DNA of 59,756 bases from Symsagittifera roscoffensis (GCF_963678635.1 NC_087063.1:11256386-11316141), one strand, 5' to 3'. Numbered from the stretch's first letter, positions 49,501 through 58,221 are shown. Notes: generated by a model not told the origin, from the sequence alone. Numbers and translations: made by a program.

Positions 49501-51598
49501 AGTAAAAACTGATATTGAACAATCACAAATAAATAATTTACAACATTTCCCACTTTATTTAGATTGTCAAAATAATCATTATGAAGTTGATCTACTTGGA
49601 ACATCAACTTTCAAACCAATCCCATATTCTCAATGGATCAAAAATAACACCCAACAAAAACGAACAAAACAACACCCGCCTAAAAAAGACCATTTTCCAC
49701 TAATTGAAAAAGAAGATTTAACTGATAAAATAAATTTATCAGGACCACAAACAAATGATTCAAAATACACAATAAATCAAGTTTTTGACCTTCACGACCC
49801 ACTTGACACAATACCCTTATCTAAATTAGAAATCGAAAACATTTTTCTCCCCCCAACAGAAACAATTACAATTTCAACACTGAAACAATATCAAAACCTT
49901 GACCCAGTAATTCGACAACTGAAATCATGGCACAAATATAAAACTAAACCTATCAAAGCAGATTCAACCATTCTAGGAAACAAAACACTCCTCCGATACT
50001 TTCGCAAATTTAACAACACAACAATTAACGAAAATACAGACCTTTTAGAGTATAACCTGAATGAATCTACAGTTCCATGTCTCCCTTTAAGTATGACTCT
50101 TATAGCTTTTAATATTTCACATACACAAAATATTAAAGGACACTCTGGATCAGAAAAAACATATTCAAATTTTATACAAAATTTTTACTTCCCAAATGCA
50201 CCAATTTGGATAAAAGTACTATGCAATGATTGTATAGTATGTCAACTAAATAAACCTTACCCAAATCAAAAACAAATAGCACAAAAACAAGATTTTAAAG
50301 GACAAAGTTTGTACTTTAACCATCGTATCTCATTTGATTCTAAGGGACCAATTTCACCCTCATCAGAAGGAAACTCCTACATTATGGTAATTGTTGACGC
50401 ATTTACACATTATGTAGCACTTAACCCAGTACCACATTGTAACGCTTATTACGCTTACACAACACTCTATGAACACTGGATAGCAAAATTCGGACTACCA
50501 GAAATTTTAGTTACAGACAACGGTACAGAATTCATAAATAATGAAATTATCACACTATGTCATTTATATAACATTAAACACAAACCACGTACATCTCATG
50601 CACCTTGGACAAACGGCTTAGTCGAAGGTATGAACCGTTCATTACAAGAATATCTTAGATGTATCATCAACGGAAATGATACAAAATATACCGAATGGTC
50701 AGCAGATGTAAAATTATTTCCCTTAGCGTATAATTCACAAATTACGACAACTTTAGGAATGTCACCATACGAAATGGTTTTTAACCAAAAGCCACGCAAA
50801 CCAATAATGTTTACAGCAAATTCTCATAAAAACGCACAAGGTTATTGTCAACCAAATAAAGACTCAATTTGTTATAACCTACCTTTACATACACATGATG
50901 AAGATCATTTTCATCACCCACAAATTCTTAAACTAGCCTCCGGTACACACACCGAATGGATTCTAAATAGAGATAAAAAACACAATGAAATTTATCAAAA
51001 AATAACAAAAAAGTTATTACAAAGACAAAACATCAATGAACAAATCAATTCACGTTTTACACCAGCCTCCGATTTAAAAATTGGAACATTTGTTTTAATA
51101 CCTAATTTTAATACTCAAAAAGGAATTTCTAAAAAATTACAACCCCTTCGAAAAGGACCATACCAAATAATTGCAAAACCCACTGATGTCACATATAAAA
51201 TTACCGACTCAAACACAAAAGAAATCGTTCAACATCGAAACAACCTATTACCTTATTACCCAAAAGAATACGCACTCCGCGAATTAACTCAATTATATTC
51301 TTTCACAGGATTAAAAATCATTCAAAATGAACCACATCTGAAAAACACAGAACAAAATGATAACCCCACCGAAAATCAAAACACAAAACCAACCGCCACC
51401 AAAAACAATACACAAAACCATAAAGAATCTCCAAAACAAAGAAAAAACAGAAAAATGACCGAACAAATAATACCCCAAGAAGAAATAGACAAATCTGAAC
51501 ATAGAAAAACAACAAGACTCCGAAATCAACCACGTAAAAACTACAAAATGTTCATCCCCCAATCTAAAATATTAAAGAAAGTAGAATTTAAAAAGTAA
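43526..51598 (+). CDS. gag-pol: Gag-Pol polyprotein (Ty3/Gypsy): Gag, protease, RT, RNase H, integrase
   Basis: A single open frame of ~2,690 codons. Residues are counted from codon 43856. A helical Gag capsid region lies at ~430-630, preceded by a long Asn/Gln/Thr-rich segment, and a CCHC knuckle CNYCRRYGHSISEC at 682-695 is followed by ~200 residues of Arg/Asn/Ser/Tyr repeats. Retropepsin is LIDSGAES with Asp ~1069. Reverse transcriptase has the first catalytic Asp ~1514 (TADMNSAY) and YLDD at 1577-1580. RNase H starts with Asp ~1726 (MCDASNFG) and includes TDHKP. Integrase has an HHCC region (~2089-2130), catalytic Asp ~2161 and ~2221 and Glu ~2257 (D,D35E), then a GPY module (RKGPYQII). 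All catalytic residues are present, so enzyme activity is plausible. Gag and Pol share one frame without a shift, unusual for retroviruses but known in some Gypsy elements. Confidence 0.95.
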   Translation, partial: NRFPDVKIKRQIIDHYLKDICNITQQYGIYSIEFTSPNHNNRKYTIQTDDLDLEFSKVFSEYIKSIQYHNSQRANSIFTNEVFAIIYSYISILENEIPITNVSPKETSKHLKVRHEITLLSSYLNIIKENFTKDDVSQHTKHDLQKILAWFIIDYFTHNIDLIAQARKNFRPQNSNDDTAITEQSDYVWDPEWSHPAFISFPQSISSQAIGTISYIRDYVRVIPLTIDATPLNYNTFLPDTQNNSLNSTVIHNENLNGTRNLTQQDIQTPSHFINEEIVHTTTTQQSISPIRPNLTTPRNTNPSQTQVTLQSTVKPSVAPKYSHMDYQTYRPMTIPSKTRKTFTRNNFADHNYNYTHPSKTYNQPQRNFNQYTRSRNWDNPMTQPNSINFQTNPPQDHSENYPFFQQNKNKKQTSYQMDYLSSDDDFLQPDIFAQNTQEYRRQGIQRTRTNHRNFSPQPIDVQNQQPIQQQNPINTQSFQPIQQQNPMTAHSYQPSQMQNEIPLPYYLQQHEITRNQLSNFSQMPNAAESLQMTMNPYLMGGSSITSNKPLMVFTGTDPEYSVEDYLNAVTANLILNIGPEPINTPLHQNWIHRRTALIQTTLDGAAQKWFSVLPLEIKSNWKRFTQEFSKMFDSERNKQQQRVLCNEIRRLPNETIKQIAVRIETLVRKAYSLNTHDYKNTKMTEILMMTLTPQLRKIAIKKRASHPSSIREPDLDFRKLVDKLEQAEITMKLEETENLKLQYVNKIETTPTNINNIQESETDLVEKITEILNIYEKNPNFKGKPSFKKWCNYCRRYGHSISECRQKQQDNQNKPQKYKEPNKSFYQYMKKDQNLPNKTVHSNNSSGKPLPNNTNYTRNQSPYNSSYRGRSPERRNTNNSSQNHYNRPNSRNNYSRSNSNTQRFVSRSNSQSRNNYYPNNQSRNSSYNRNRNYSYNRNRSYSNNRNQNYPNSQSRNNSYNRSNYNRPNNNYQNRSRNNSQNRHSSYNNRYRNYSQSPHRNNNNYNNSNNRHRSSTPKHQRHINQVQSNPETTSDPPGIDDTVTDTLQLNQINCTSSDSESDTENTLSINMIKVENDYESVIYEQPFSSHIYENQSEFLQNYYTTPINSTPTTQETNEMNTTDQTNKNTKTKCLNTNHIYQNIQKEQPKEKIWTIPFLLESPRNKEFQPPDLEIDFLIDSGAESNIINIPTWNEIKTLHPKLIPLETSSKLATAQGSTLINYGKIQLFLLPTRTMEQSKILNKPFKQIFHITDIKYNIIGIPFISKYIPTINILNSKILIKDKYTKTKETSLTFFQRLNKQPPFFSKFYPIFNKQRKHLKPLSGNIYNFSIKQVHQYDKEQNKQKFYMSEFEFKPIHKFFKITISSIKYLKNSNSDIISLHVYNNTPYQVPLPLGLLGYCETNATISPIHEKAYRVNNILQLLDICQSTILNEELSINNIISNENRNTDYFTKTPYFKPTFNISNYTEDQQKFLTMFNFQHSQITQDEFEKLAKQLIEYSSVYATSKFDVGKISSSLHLPLKPDAVFKKQRASKVPIHLHDKVNRLLDILEQYNIISPVNKEEQPKGDTFINPVIILAKGESLKIVLDARYLNSLIDESKCNWPIEPIQVILTKINGKYFTTADMNSAYNQMPLDEQSRRLTQFVIGNQQYEFNRLFYGISIGPAAFSAFMSKIFRPLILKKNAITYLDDVFMQSQTKDEMFNVLEKYHQILQNENLKAAPDKPHFFLTRVKFLGHNIERKTITPLKSRIDAIQKLQPPTNKKKIQEFLGMLNFLSKYVYKMQLYLRPFYNILRQQNNFEWNTEHQTRFEEIKKLLTEQISNTIPDSNQPFYAMCDASNFGIGAALLQSHNGTNKMNLISANSRLFTQAELRLSTLMRECTAIIYTLTEYEFLILGSKHPTVLFTDHKPIIFLFTQKSNPNHRVYRFQLILMKFPNLHIVWTAGKNLALPDTLSRNTPPELLTRKTTVEIPKNIKFYLAENETSPRLECKYAVKTDIEQSQINNLQHFPLYLDCQNNHYEVDLLGTSTFKPIPYSQWIKNNTQQKRTKQHPPKKDHFPLIEKEDLTDKINLSGPQTNDSKYTINQVFDLHDPLDTIPLSKLEIENIFLPPTETITISTLKQYQNLDPVIRQLKSWHKYKTKPIKADSTILGNKTLLRYFRKFNNTTINENTDLLEYNLNESTVPCLPLSMTLIAFNISHTQNIKGHSGSEKTYSNFIQNFYFPNAPIWIKVLCNDCIVCQLNKPYPNQKQIAQKQDFKGQSLYFNHRISFDSKGPISPSSEGNSYIMVIVDAFTHYVALNPVPHCNAYYAYTTLYEHWIAKFGLPEILVTDNGTEFINNEIITLCHLYNIKHKPRTSHAPWTNGLVEGMNRSLQEYLRCIINGNDTKYTEWSADVKLFPLAYNSQITTTLGMSPYEMVFNQKPRKPIMFTANSHKNAQGYCQPNKDSICYNLPLHTHDEDHFHHPQILKLASGTHTEWILNRDKKHNEIYQKITKKLLQRQNINEQINSRFTPASDLKIGTFVLIPNFNTQKGISKKLQPLRKGPYQIIAKPTDVTYKITDSNTKEIVQHRNNLLPYYPKEYALRELTQLYSFTGLKIIQNEPHLKNTEQNDNPTENQNTKPTATKNNTQNHKESPKQRKNRKMTEQIIPQEEIDKSEHRKTTRLRNQPRKNYKMFIPQSKILKKVEFKK

Positions 51599-52425
51599 TT
51601 TTAAGATTTCATACTTCACAATCTTGAAACCTCCGTAACATTTTTCATTTCAATTTTTCAAAATAACATGCTCACAAGTACGCAATAATTCTAGTTCAAA
51701 ATAGACCAATAGGATTCATCCAATCCGCCACTTTCTCTAACTCAAACTAAGATCAATTAGACGAATAATCTAGAACTCCAGGCACATCTCTAACTATAAC
51801 TTTACAACCTCCAGGTCAAAAATAAGCAAATCACTCCAACTTGACAGCTAAAATAAATATCACCATAATACCGTACCCCTCCCTTATCTAATAACCCAAA
51901 GATCAACAATATTTCCCCAACTCAGACCACGAATACCCCCAAAACAAATTTGATAACTTAGCCTAAAGTAACAAAATGAAGGTTTTAATTAGCCTAAAGT
52001 ATAAAAATCTCACCATACCCCGGATCATTTGACAAACAAAAATAAAGAAAAAGACGACCTCCCAGTCACCATGAAAATTGCCCCCAACAATTTTTCACAA
52101 AACTCAACCCACTTGTCAAAAAACTAATAAATAATTCGACCACACTAGAAAATCGCCTCAAACAGCAAAAAATATTCGACCAAGAGATCATTTCTTAAAC
52201 GCTCTTCTCTCAAACAGTTGCTCAAATACTTATAAATTTTAAACATTTTTTTTCAATACTTGAAGCCTTTATAATATTTCTTTTTGATATACTTGAATCT
52301 TTTCTAATAATCCTAATCATTTTTTGTAACATTTTTTTAATTTTCTACACTATTCTCGAACTATTCCTCCAACTTTCCAAAACCCTTGAATATATCCACA
52401 GGTACGATTTTAACAACTTGTCTAA
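51599..52425 (+). other. Non-coding gap between pol and the downstream ORFs
   Basis: About 830 bases of A/C-rich sequence with no ORF. A 'tagcctaaagta' motif is repeated at about 51960 and 51990. A short candidate intron lies at 52402-52445 (ACAG|GTACGA...TTTTCAG, 44 nt). The region could hold splice acceptors for the env messages. Confidence 0.5.
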
Positions 52426-52614
52426 ATGATACGAACAATTTTCAGTAGAACCGATATTTTTTTATTGTTTGTAATTTTCATAGCATTCTTATCATCCCTC
52501 ATTTTGACCATCTGTAAATGTATAAAGAAAGCAATCCTCACATTTGCCCTAGCAACAGTCCTTCTAATTCTTTTTTTGGAAGAATATTATAATAAACACA
52601 AAATTTCTCACTAA
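52426..52614 (+). CDS. Small membrane-protein ORF (62 codons)
   Basis: ATG 52426 (MIRTIFSRTDIF) is followed by two hydrophobic stretches (LLFVIFIAFLSSLILTI and AILTFALATVLLILFL) separated by CKCIKKA. It could be a small membrane protein such as a viroporin-like accessory, or a chance ORF. Its start lies inside the candidate 44-nt intron, which weakens the case if that intron is real. Confidence 0.35.
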   Translation: MIRTIFSRTDIFLLFVIFIAFLSSLILTICKCIKKAILTFALATVLLILFLEEYYNKHKISH

Positions 52615-52622
52615 AGTAATAA

Positions 52623-53810
52623 TTCAAAAAACCATCAAAAATTGCTACCCAACAGTCACAGAATCAGTCTTCACCGACATCATCCCAAGATAACCAAACA
52701 CCACCTTCAACTACTCAAAATCCTCAAACGTCTACACGAATTTCTTTTCAAGACAATCCATACACTTTTGAAGAACGACATACTCGTTTATCAGAACCAC
52801 TAGAACCAGTCCAACGACAAGCACCTTTAAGCGAACCAACATATAACCTATACCCAACACTTGTGATGGGGATTGAGGTATATCAAAATGAACTCGGGGA
52901 GTTTGAAGATTCACTACCACAAGAACTAAGTAGAATAAGAAATTCTAATCAAAACCAAAATACAGTCGAAATAAATAGACAAATTATACATCCTCGACGA
53001 AACAGAAATCTTCAAACTCCCCGAGTTCATTTTGATATACCTCAATCCCCATCACAAAACACTCCAGAAAACCCCATTGGTATATTACCAGAAACCCCTA
53101 CGCTTCTTTCACAACGTAGCACCTCAAGCCTACCATCAGATTACTTAGGTTCAACACCAACATCTGAGCAAATACGTGAAAATCCCTTTAACCCCCCAAA
53201 CCAGGCATCGCGACTACCATATTGGACTACACATTCATTTACACAAGGTGAACCAAATTTAGTCAATGACCCCATAGATATTTCTACGGATACAACAACA
53301 TCCTCATCACTACCAGAAACATTATCACTACCATCAACACCATCAATAAGCCAGTTTTCACCACCACCCTTTAACTTAAACTTTCCAAATAATCTCGACG
53401 CCAGATATCGAGAACAATCATCAATAAATATTCCTTTAAGACTAGATTGGAATACATTCACAGCACCTCCACCACTATTTGGACAACATCAAGAAAGTAA
53501 CCGCCTTCATAACTGGGCACTTAATAGATTACAATATCGCCAAGATATTCACAACGATATCCGTGATCACAATATTCAAATACTCCAACAAAACAGTTTA
53601 CAATTAAAGTTTGAAATCACAGTTAAGTTAAATAAGATTACCCAACATCCCTACCCATTAAATCCACCTAACATAACAGCTCAATCACTACCACCACCGT
53701 TTATAACTACTGAAGTAATATACAAATACGACAGATATACCAAAAACACAATTGGCTACATTACATTTTATAATCCATACTCAGGATTATCATACACATG
53801 TATATTCTAA
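52623..53810 (+). CDS. Pro/Gln/Ser-rich ORF of unknown function, N-terminus probably spliced
   Basis: The frame is open from 52623 (after TAA 52620) to 53810 but has no ATG before 52866. That ATG lies inside an inverted duplication (52861-52911), so the native start is probably supplied by splicing from an upstream exon. An acceptor-like CAACAG occurs at about 52655. The protein is disordered: rich in Pro, Gln, Ser, Thr and Asn for the first ~270 codons, with a more ordered C-terminus (VIYKYDRYTKNTIGYITFYN). No family recognised. Its last 13 bases overlap the env-like ORF. The position before env suggests a structural or accessory protein of the element. Confidence 0.7.
   Translation, partial: FKKPSKIATQQSQNQSSPTSSQDNQTPPSTTQNPQTSTRISFQDNPYTFEERHTRLSEPLEPVQRQAPLSEPTYNLYPTLVMGIEVYQNELGEFEDSLPQELSRIRNSNQNQNTVEINRQIIHPRRNRNLQTPRVHFDIPQSPSQNTPENPIGILPETPTLLSQRSTSSLPSDYLGSTPTSEQIRENPFNPPNQASRLPYWTTHSFTQGEPNLVNDPIDISTDTTTSSSLPETLSLPSTPSISQFSPPPFNLNFPNNLDARYREQSSINIPLRLDWNTFTAPPPLFGQHQESNRLHNWALNRLQYRQDIHNDIRDHNIQILQQNSLQLKFEITVKLNKITQHPYPLNPPNITAQSLPPPFITTEVIYKYDRYTKNTIGYITFYNPYSGLSYTCIF
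52861..53057. repeat. Perfect 51-bp inverted repeat inside an ORF (arms 52861-52911 and 53007-53057)
   Basis: The left arm is the exact reverse complement of the right arm with a 95-bp spacer. The right arm reads as part of the native Pro/Gln-rich protein (NLQTPRVHFDIPQSPSQ). The left arm reads as the out-of-character VMGIEVYQNELGEFEDS. It is 17 codons long and preserves the frame. Confidence 0.9.
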
Positions 53811-56416
53811 AATTATTAATTTTTCTCCAACTCCCTTTTCTAGTAATCTCAAATCAAAACATAAACCCTTCTCCTCGTACAGGACCACAAGATTTACTAG
53901 TAACACATTACGATTGTGAAGAAAATGAACAAAAAACACTACATAAATATGCAATAAATCAAGTATCACAATGTGAAACAGAACCACAAGCTGTAGAAAC
54001 CACAGATGTAATAGCAACACTCTATTCAAAAGCCCGAGCAACAACAGTTACAGGTTATAAATTCACAGCAACATTTTCCGAAAAGAAAGTACATTGTTCA
54101 CAAGTCTCGAATGGAAACAAAAACCGACTTGACCATGAATCATTCTATCAAAGTAATATAGAACGTCTTTTACATCTCAATCCCGACGATTGTAAAAATG
54201 AATTACTAAGACTAAACATCACACAAAATAAAAACTCCCAAAGAAAATTAGTTAATTTTCAAGTTTTTTCAGACTCTGTACATCAATCACAACTTGAAAG
54301 ACACCAAGGACATATAAAACTAGACGAAAAATACCCGTATAACGGCGCACACGGACGATTAACCTATGACCTACACGATAAACATTGGATACCACACATT
54401 GGTATAAATGACCCATCAAACTGCAAAGCAGACACAAAAAATAAAGGATACCAAGAAATAATGTTTTTCGATTGGAAAATACAACTCGAAAAAATACAAC
54501 TAACACGAGATTTATCAGATAATACAATGATCTATCAAGGAATCCGATTACCTTGTAAAAATGATCAAGGTTATTGCGACCCTACAACGAGAACACAAGC
54601 AACAATTGTTTGGTTCCCCGAAGATACATGTACAACATTTCAAGTAGCAAAAATACACGCTCGTATGATAAAATTTCACGAAAAATATTTTATACAATCA
54701 ATTCCATATGAACAAGTCCATCCCTCACGAAAACTAAGTTCTAATTTTAGAAACATAGACAATATAGAAAACAAATTGACACGTTTTCAAATATATCAAG
54801 AAACAGAACTTGCATGTAAATACAGGAATCCACTTCACAGAACACAATACTCTGAAATATTAGTTGAATACGAAAAAGGATTCGACATGACCACTGGAAA
54901 AATAAAAATCGACCCATATGCCACAGGTCATCCTTTAAACGAAGGAACATCCTATATACCAGTTAATTTTCAAAAAAGCAACGGACAACCTGGTGGACAT
55001 CTAAAACCTCAGGACACCAGAAGCACACGCTTACAAGAATTATCACTAATGAACACTACATATTTCGGTAATATCCACTATGATATTCATTTAGATATGA
55101 AACTAGATTATACAATTAGCCGAATTTTTCAAGAAATGTCACTCTCCGAATTAGAAACACTACACCAATTATGCGAATTAGAACGAACACAAATATTACA
55201 ATCACTTGCACTAGCAGTATTAAAAATACCCTATGCAGGATACTTATTATCTGGAAATAGATCAAATTTTTTAGACTATGAAGGAAACATCTTATGGTTT
55301 TATACTTGTACTAAAAAAGTATCACCACTATACGTTTTTGAAGATAAACGATGTTATAAAAGAATCCCTATCTTTTATAAGAATAAAGTACATTTCGTGG
55401 ATACACTTTCACGAAGAACCTATTTCTGGGATACCGCAGTCCCATGTGGATCAGAAAACAGCCACAATGTAGTACAACTAAACCCTGATGAAAATAAATA
55501 TTATCTTCTCACACCATATCCCACATTAATGCAATCACTCAAAAAATTTTCACCAGAAAGCATTCGCGCTATTGCTCGAAACCCAAATATAGACTTACAA
55601 TCAATAGGAATCTATTCAAAATCAGATATTCAACATCACATTAGAACAGAACAATTCCAAGAATTATTAACACAAATGGACACTATACAAAGACAATCAA
55701 TAGACCAAAATTTACGCAAACTTGCAGAAACCGCAGGATTTGCCGATATCTACACACAAGACTATAGCGGATATTTTAAGGACATTAAAGATTACATATA
55801 TCTAAACGGTGAAAAATACCGTCCCCAAGATATATCACCAATTAACATTTTTAGCTTTGTTACACTCAAAAATGAGATCCTCGATTTTCTAGGATGGCCC
55901 TACTACATCTTAGAAAAATTGACTATTTTATACGCAATGTTTAACTTTATTGGATTTCTTTTCTCACTTTTAAAAGGAATCTACAACACATGTGCTATAC
56001 ACACACAAGTAAACAGACAAGCAAGTGTAGCACGCATACTATTTGCAGGATTTTTTGGAATCTTTTCTACATCTATAAACAAAATTCTTTTAGACGCGCA
56101 AATAAAAGAATATAACACAAAAATAACAACACGACAAAATACATACGACGAAGAACATAACAATGTAGACATAACGCCAACGGCACCACAATTACCAGCC
56201 CTACCAAATAACCATCCACTATCCCTAGTCCCACGAAATTTTCGAAACTTAGCCATCACACATAATCCAAATTTTCGACTCACCACATCACAAAGTCCCA
56301 TTCATCATATAATGACACACCAGTCACAAGATGATAATACTTATGAACAAATTATTGAACAACCCCATACCACCGCTTTTCAGTCTCAAAATAATCATTT
56401 TTTTAGCCCACGATGA
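53798..56416 (+). CDS. env: Env-like transmembrane glycoprotein (872 aa)
   Basis: It starts at ATG 53798, overlapping the previous ORF. It begins with a signal peptide (MYILKLLIFLQLPFLVIS, 1-18). A large Cys-containing ectodomain follows, with N-glycosylation sequons (for example NIT, NTT, NRS). A membrane anchor lies at ~708-729 (TILYAMFNFIGFLFSLLKGI) and a second hydrophobic segment at ~745-765, then an ~105-residue tail. The layout is that of a class I or class III viral envelope protein and its position after pol matches retroviruses. The N-terminal THYDCEE followed by regularly spaced cysteines vaguely recalls glycoproteins of negative-strand RNA viruses (chuvirus-like), which several LTR elements have captured, but this is only a pattern impression. 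No furin-type site was located with confidence. The frame is unbroken. Confidence 0.75.
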   Translation: MYILKLLIFLQLPFLVISNQNINPSPRTGPQDLLVTHYDCEENEQKTLHKYAINQVSQCETEPQAVETTDVIATLYSKARATTVTGYKFTATFSEKKVHCSQVSNGNKNRLDHESFYQSNIERLLHLNPDDCKNELLRLNITQNKNSQRKLVNFQVFSDSVHQSQLERHQGHIKLDEKYPYNGAHGRLTYDLHDKHWIPHIGINDPSNCKADTKNKGYQEIMFFDWKIQLEKIQLTRDLSDNTMIYQGIRLPCKNDQGYCDPTTRTQATIVWFPEDTCTTFQVAKIHARMIKFHEKYFIQSIPYEQVHPSRKLSSNFRNIDNIENKLTRFQIYQETELACKYRNPLHRTQYSEILVEYEKGFDMTTGKIKIDPYATGHPLNEGTSYIPVNFQKSNGQPGGHLKPQDTRSTRLQELSLMNTTYFGNIHYDIHLDMKLDYTISRIFQEMSLSELETLHQLCELERTQILQSLALAVLKIPYAGYLLSGNRSNFLDYEGNILWFYTCTKKVSPLYVFEDKRCYKRIPIFYKNKVHFVDTLSRRTYFWDTAVPCGSENSHNVVQLNPDENKYYLLTPYPTLMQSLKKFSPESIRAIARNPNIDLQSIGIYSKSDIQHHIRTEQFQELLTQMDTIQRQSIDQNLRKLAETAGFADIYTQDYSGYFKDIKDYIYLNGEKYRPQDISPINIFSFVTLKNEILDFLGWPYYILEKLTILYAMFNFIGFLFSLLKGIYNTCAIHTQVNRQASVARILFAGFFGIFSTSINKILLDAQIKEYNTKITTRQNTYDEEHNNVDITPTAPQLPALPNNHPLSLVPRNFRNLAITHNPNFRLTTSQSPIHHIMTHQSQDDNTYEQIIEQPHTTAFQSQNNHFFSPR

Positions 56417-58218
56417 GCCGCCAACTTGGATCACTACACCGATCAAATTCCCACCCAACCAATCTTACCTCTCCAATCCCAATAATACCACTTTTTGCTT
56501 TTCCGCCACCCGATTTTCCATCTAGTAATGTAACATCAGGCATGAATTCCGACACTAATTCACACATCTCAGTTTTATACTCCATCTCACAGCTAAATAA
56601 CCCGAATATTGAAACCCCCGATGAATTCGCCGACTCAGAACCATCCCCATCCAATAATTTTCATAACTCTTCTAATTTTTCTCAACCCCCTTTTCAACCT
56701 ATATTATCCAATAACCCTGACCCAATTACTCCCACACCCTCTTATGCTTCCCAAGTTACCCCAACCTATTCTTCATACCATTCTGACCAATCATCTCATT
56801 CTCCAGACACCCCCCGAATCTCCCCAGAGCTAGATAATTTTATTACCCTTCAACAACAACCCTACCACCTTAATACCCCAACCATAAACCAAATCTCCTC
56901 CACAATAAATCCATCCAACCCCCCTACCCCTACACCCTCTTCAACTTATACTGAATCACTAGCACCATCATCCACATCAACTGAATCTTCACTCAACACT
57001 AATAGAGCTTACCGCACTTTTAAAAGAAAGTTCCCCAACCATCCTTTCCCAGCAAAACCAGGAACAGCCCGTGAATACATCAACCACCCCAAGCATACTA
57101 ACACAAAAGAATTTTTAGCCATCACCTTACCCTCATTCCCACAATACACCTTAAACACCCCCCACGACACTAACGAAACACGCAACTTTGTAGATGAATA
57201 CGTTTTAATGCCCACTCTCTCTTGGACCTCATATTATCATTTTACTAACCCTCTTTGCTTACCTTTATCTAACACTCACATCGATATAGAGCGAAATACG
57301 GACATGCTATATCGACTCACTACACCACTAACCGCTAGACAATTTACTTACGTTGGATATAAAAAATCACTAAAAACACACACTGCACCTAGAGCTAACG
57401 AATATACACTCGAATACTATGATCACAACATCATCAGAGCTAACCAAGATCAATTCTTAGACGACGATCGCTTCGCTAATCCACAAATTACCGAGAAATT
57501 TTTCATCAAGACACCATATATATTCACACTAAACATCTTCGACCGAAAGTTTGATCACATTATTTCAGAAGCACTAACAGACACACAAGCATACGAAAGT
57601 TTTAAAGAACGCTTCCAAATATTTTCACTAACCTTTCATTTCCTTGCACCACACGAAAGAGATTTACACTGCTCACACGATATTATGTTGCGCACTAAAC
57701 AAACCCACACATATAGTTATTATCGTTTCATCCAAAATCACTTTGACCTACACACACCCTCTAGACAACCACACCATCGTTTTCAATTCATTAATTCCAA
57801 ATACACTTCACCATTTTTCCTAAATTTCACATATTGTATTAAAGACACTAACCTCCATGGTATTCTTCGTAATTATGACCCCATAACCCAAATGTACATC
57901 TTCTGTCCCATTACCAAGACCTTCAACGCCGAAGAATCCCGACCCTTCCTTATCCCGCACGAGTTTGTACAACCCATAGAAATCCCAATTTTAGAATTCA
58001 TCCACAACACTAAATTCAATCACAAATTATATAACTTAATCCAAAACACACCTTATGAGTTTGCAGTTGGCACTGAAGAACTAACCACTATCAAGGCACT
58101 TCAATTGCTTTGGCCACTGCTTCAAACTAAAAATATCATCCGCATCTTAGCTAAACTACTAACAACTTCAGAACTAATTCACGACATCTTCCCCCACGGT
58201 TTTTTCCCCGACGACTAA
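56413..58218 (+). CDS. Large ORF of unknown function after env (601 aa)
   Basis: Its ATG overlaps the env stop as ATGA (56413-56416), the arrangement used for termination-reinitiation. Residues 1 to ~195 are disordered and rich in Pro, Ser and Thr. Residues ~200-601 look globular, with many aromatic residues (for example WTSYYHFTNPLCLPL, IFSLTFHFLAPHERD) and a helical end (TIKALQLLWPLLQTKNIIR). It has no signal peptide, no membrane segment and no family I recognise. Composition changes at its start: C rises sharply relative to the A-rich upstream ORFs, hinting at separate origin or different constraint. The unbroken length argues it is functional. It is the strongest candidate for a novel gene here. 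Confidence 0.8.
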   Translation: MSRQLGSLHRSNSHPTNLTSPIPIIPLFAFPPPDFPSSNVTSGMNSDTNSHISVLYSISQLNNPNIETPDEFADSEPSPSNNFHNSSNFSQPPFQPILSNNPDPITPTPSYASQVTPTYSSYHSDQSSHSPDTPRISPELDNFITLQQQPYHLNTPTINQISSTINPSNPPTPTPSSTYTESLAPSSTSTESSLNTNRAYRTFKRKFPNHPFPAKPGTAREYINHPKHTNTKEFLAITLPSFPQYTLNTPHDTNETRNFVDEYVLMPTLSWTSYYHFTNPLCLPLSNTHIDIERNTDMLYRLTTPLTARQFTYVGYKKSLKTHTAPRANEYTLEYYDHNIIRANQDQFLDDDRFANPQITEKFFIKTPYIFTLNIFDRKFDHIISEALTDTQAYESFKERFQIFSLTFHFLAPHERDLHCSHDIMLRTKQTHTYSYYRFIQNHFDLHTPSRQPHHRFQFINSKYTSPFFLNFTYCIKDTNLHGILRNYDPITQMYIFCPITKTFNAEESRPFLIPHEFVQPIEIPILEFIHNTKFNHKLYNLIQNTPYEFAVGTEELTTIKALQLLWPLLQTKNIIRILAKLLTTSELIHDIFPHGFFPDD

Positions 58219-58221
58219 CAG

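Noticed and set aside
52732-52920. Minus-strand ORF resembling the neighbouring plus-strand protein
   Set aside because: The resemblance arises from the 51-bp inverted duplication, not from a real antisense gene.
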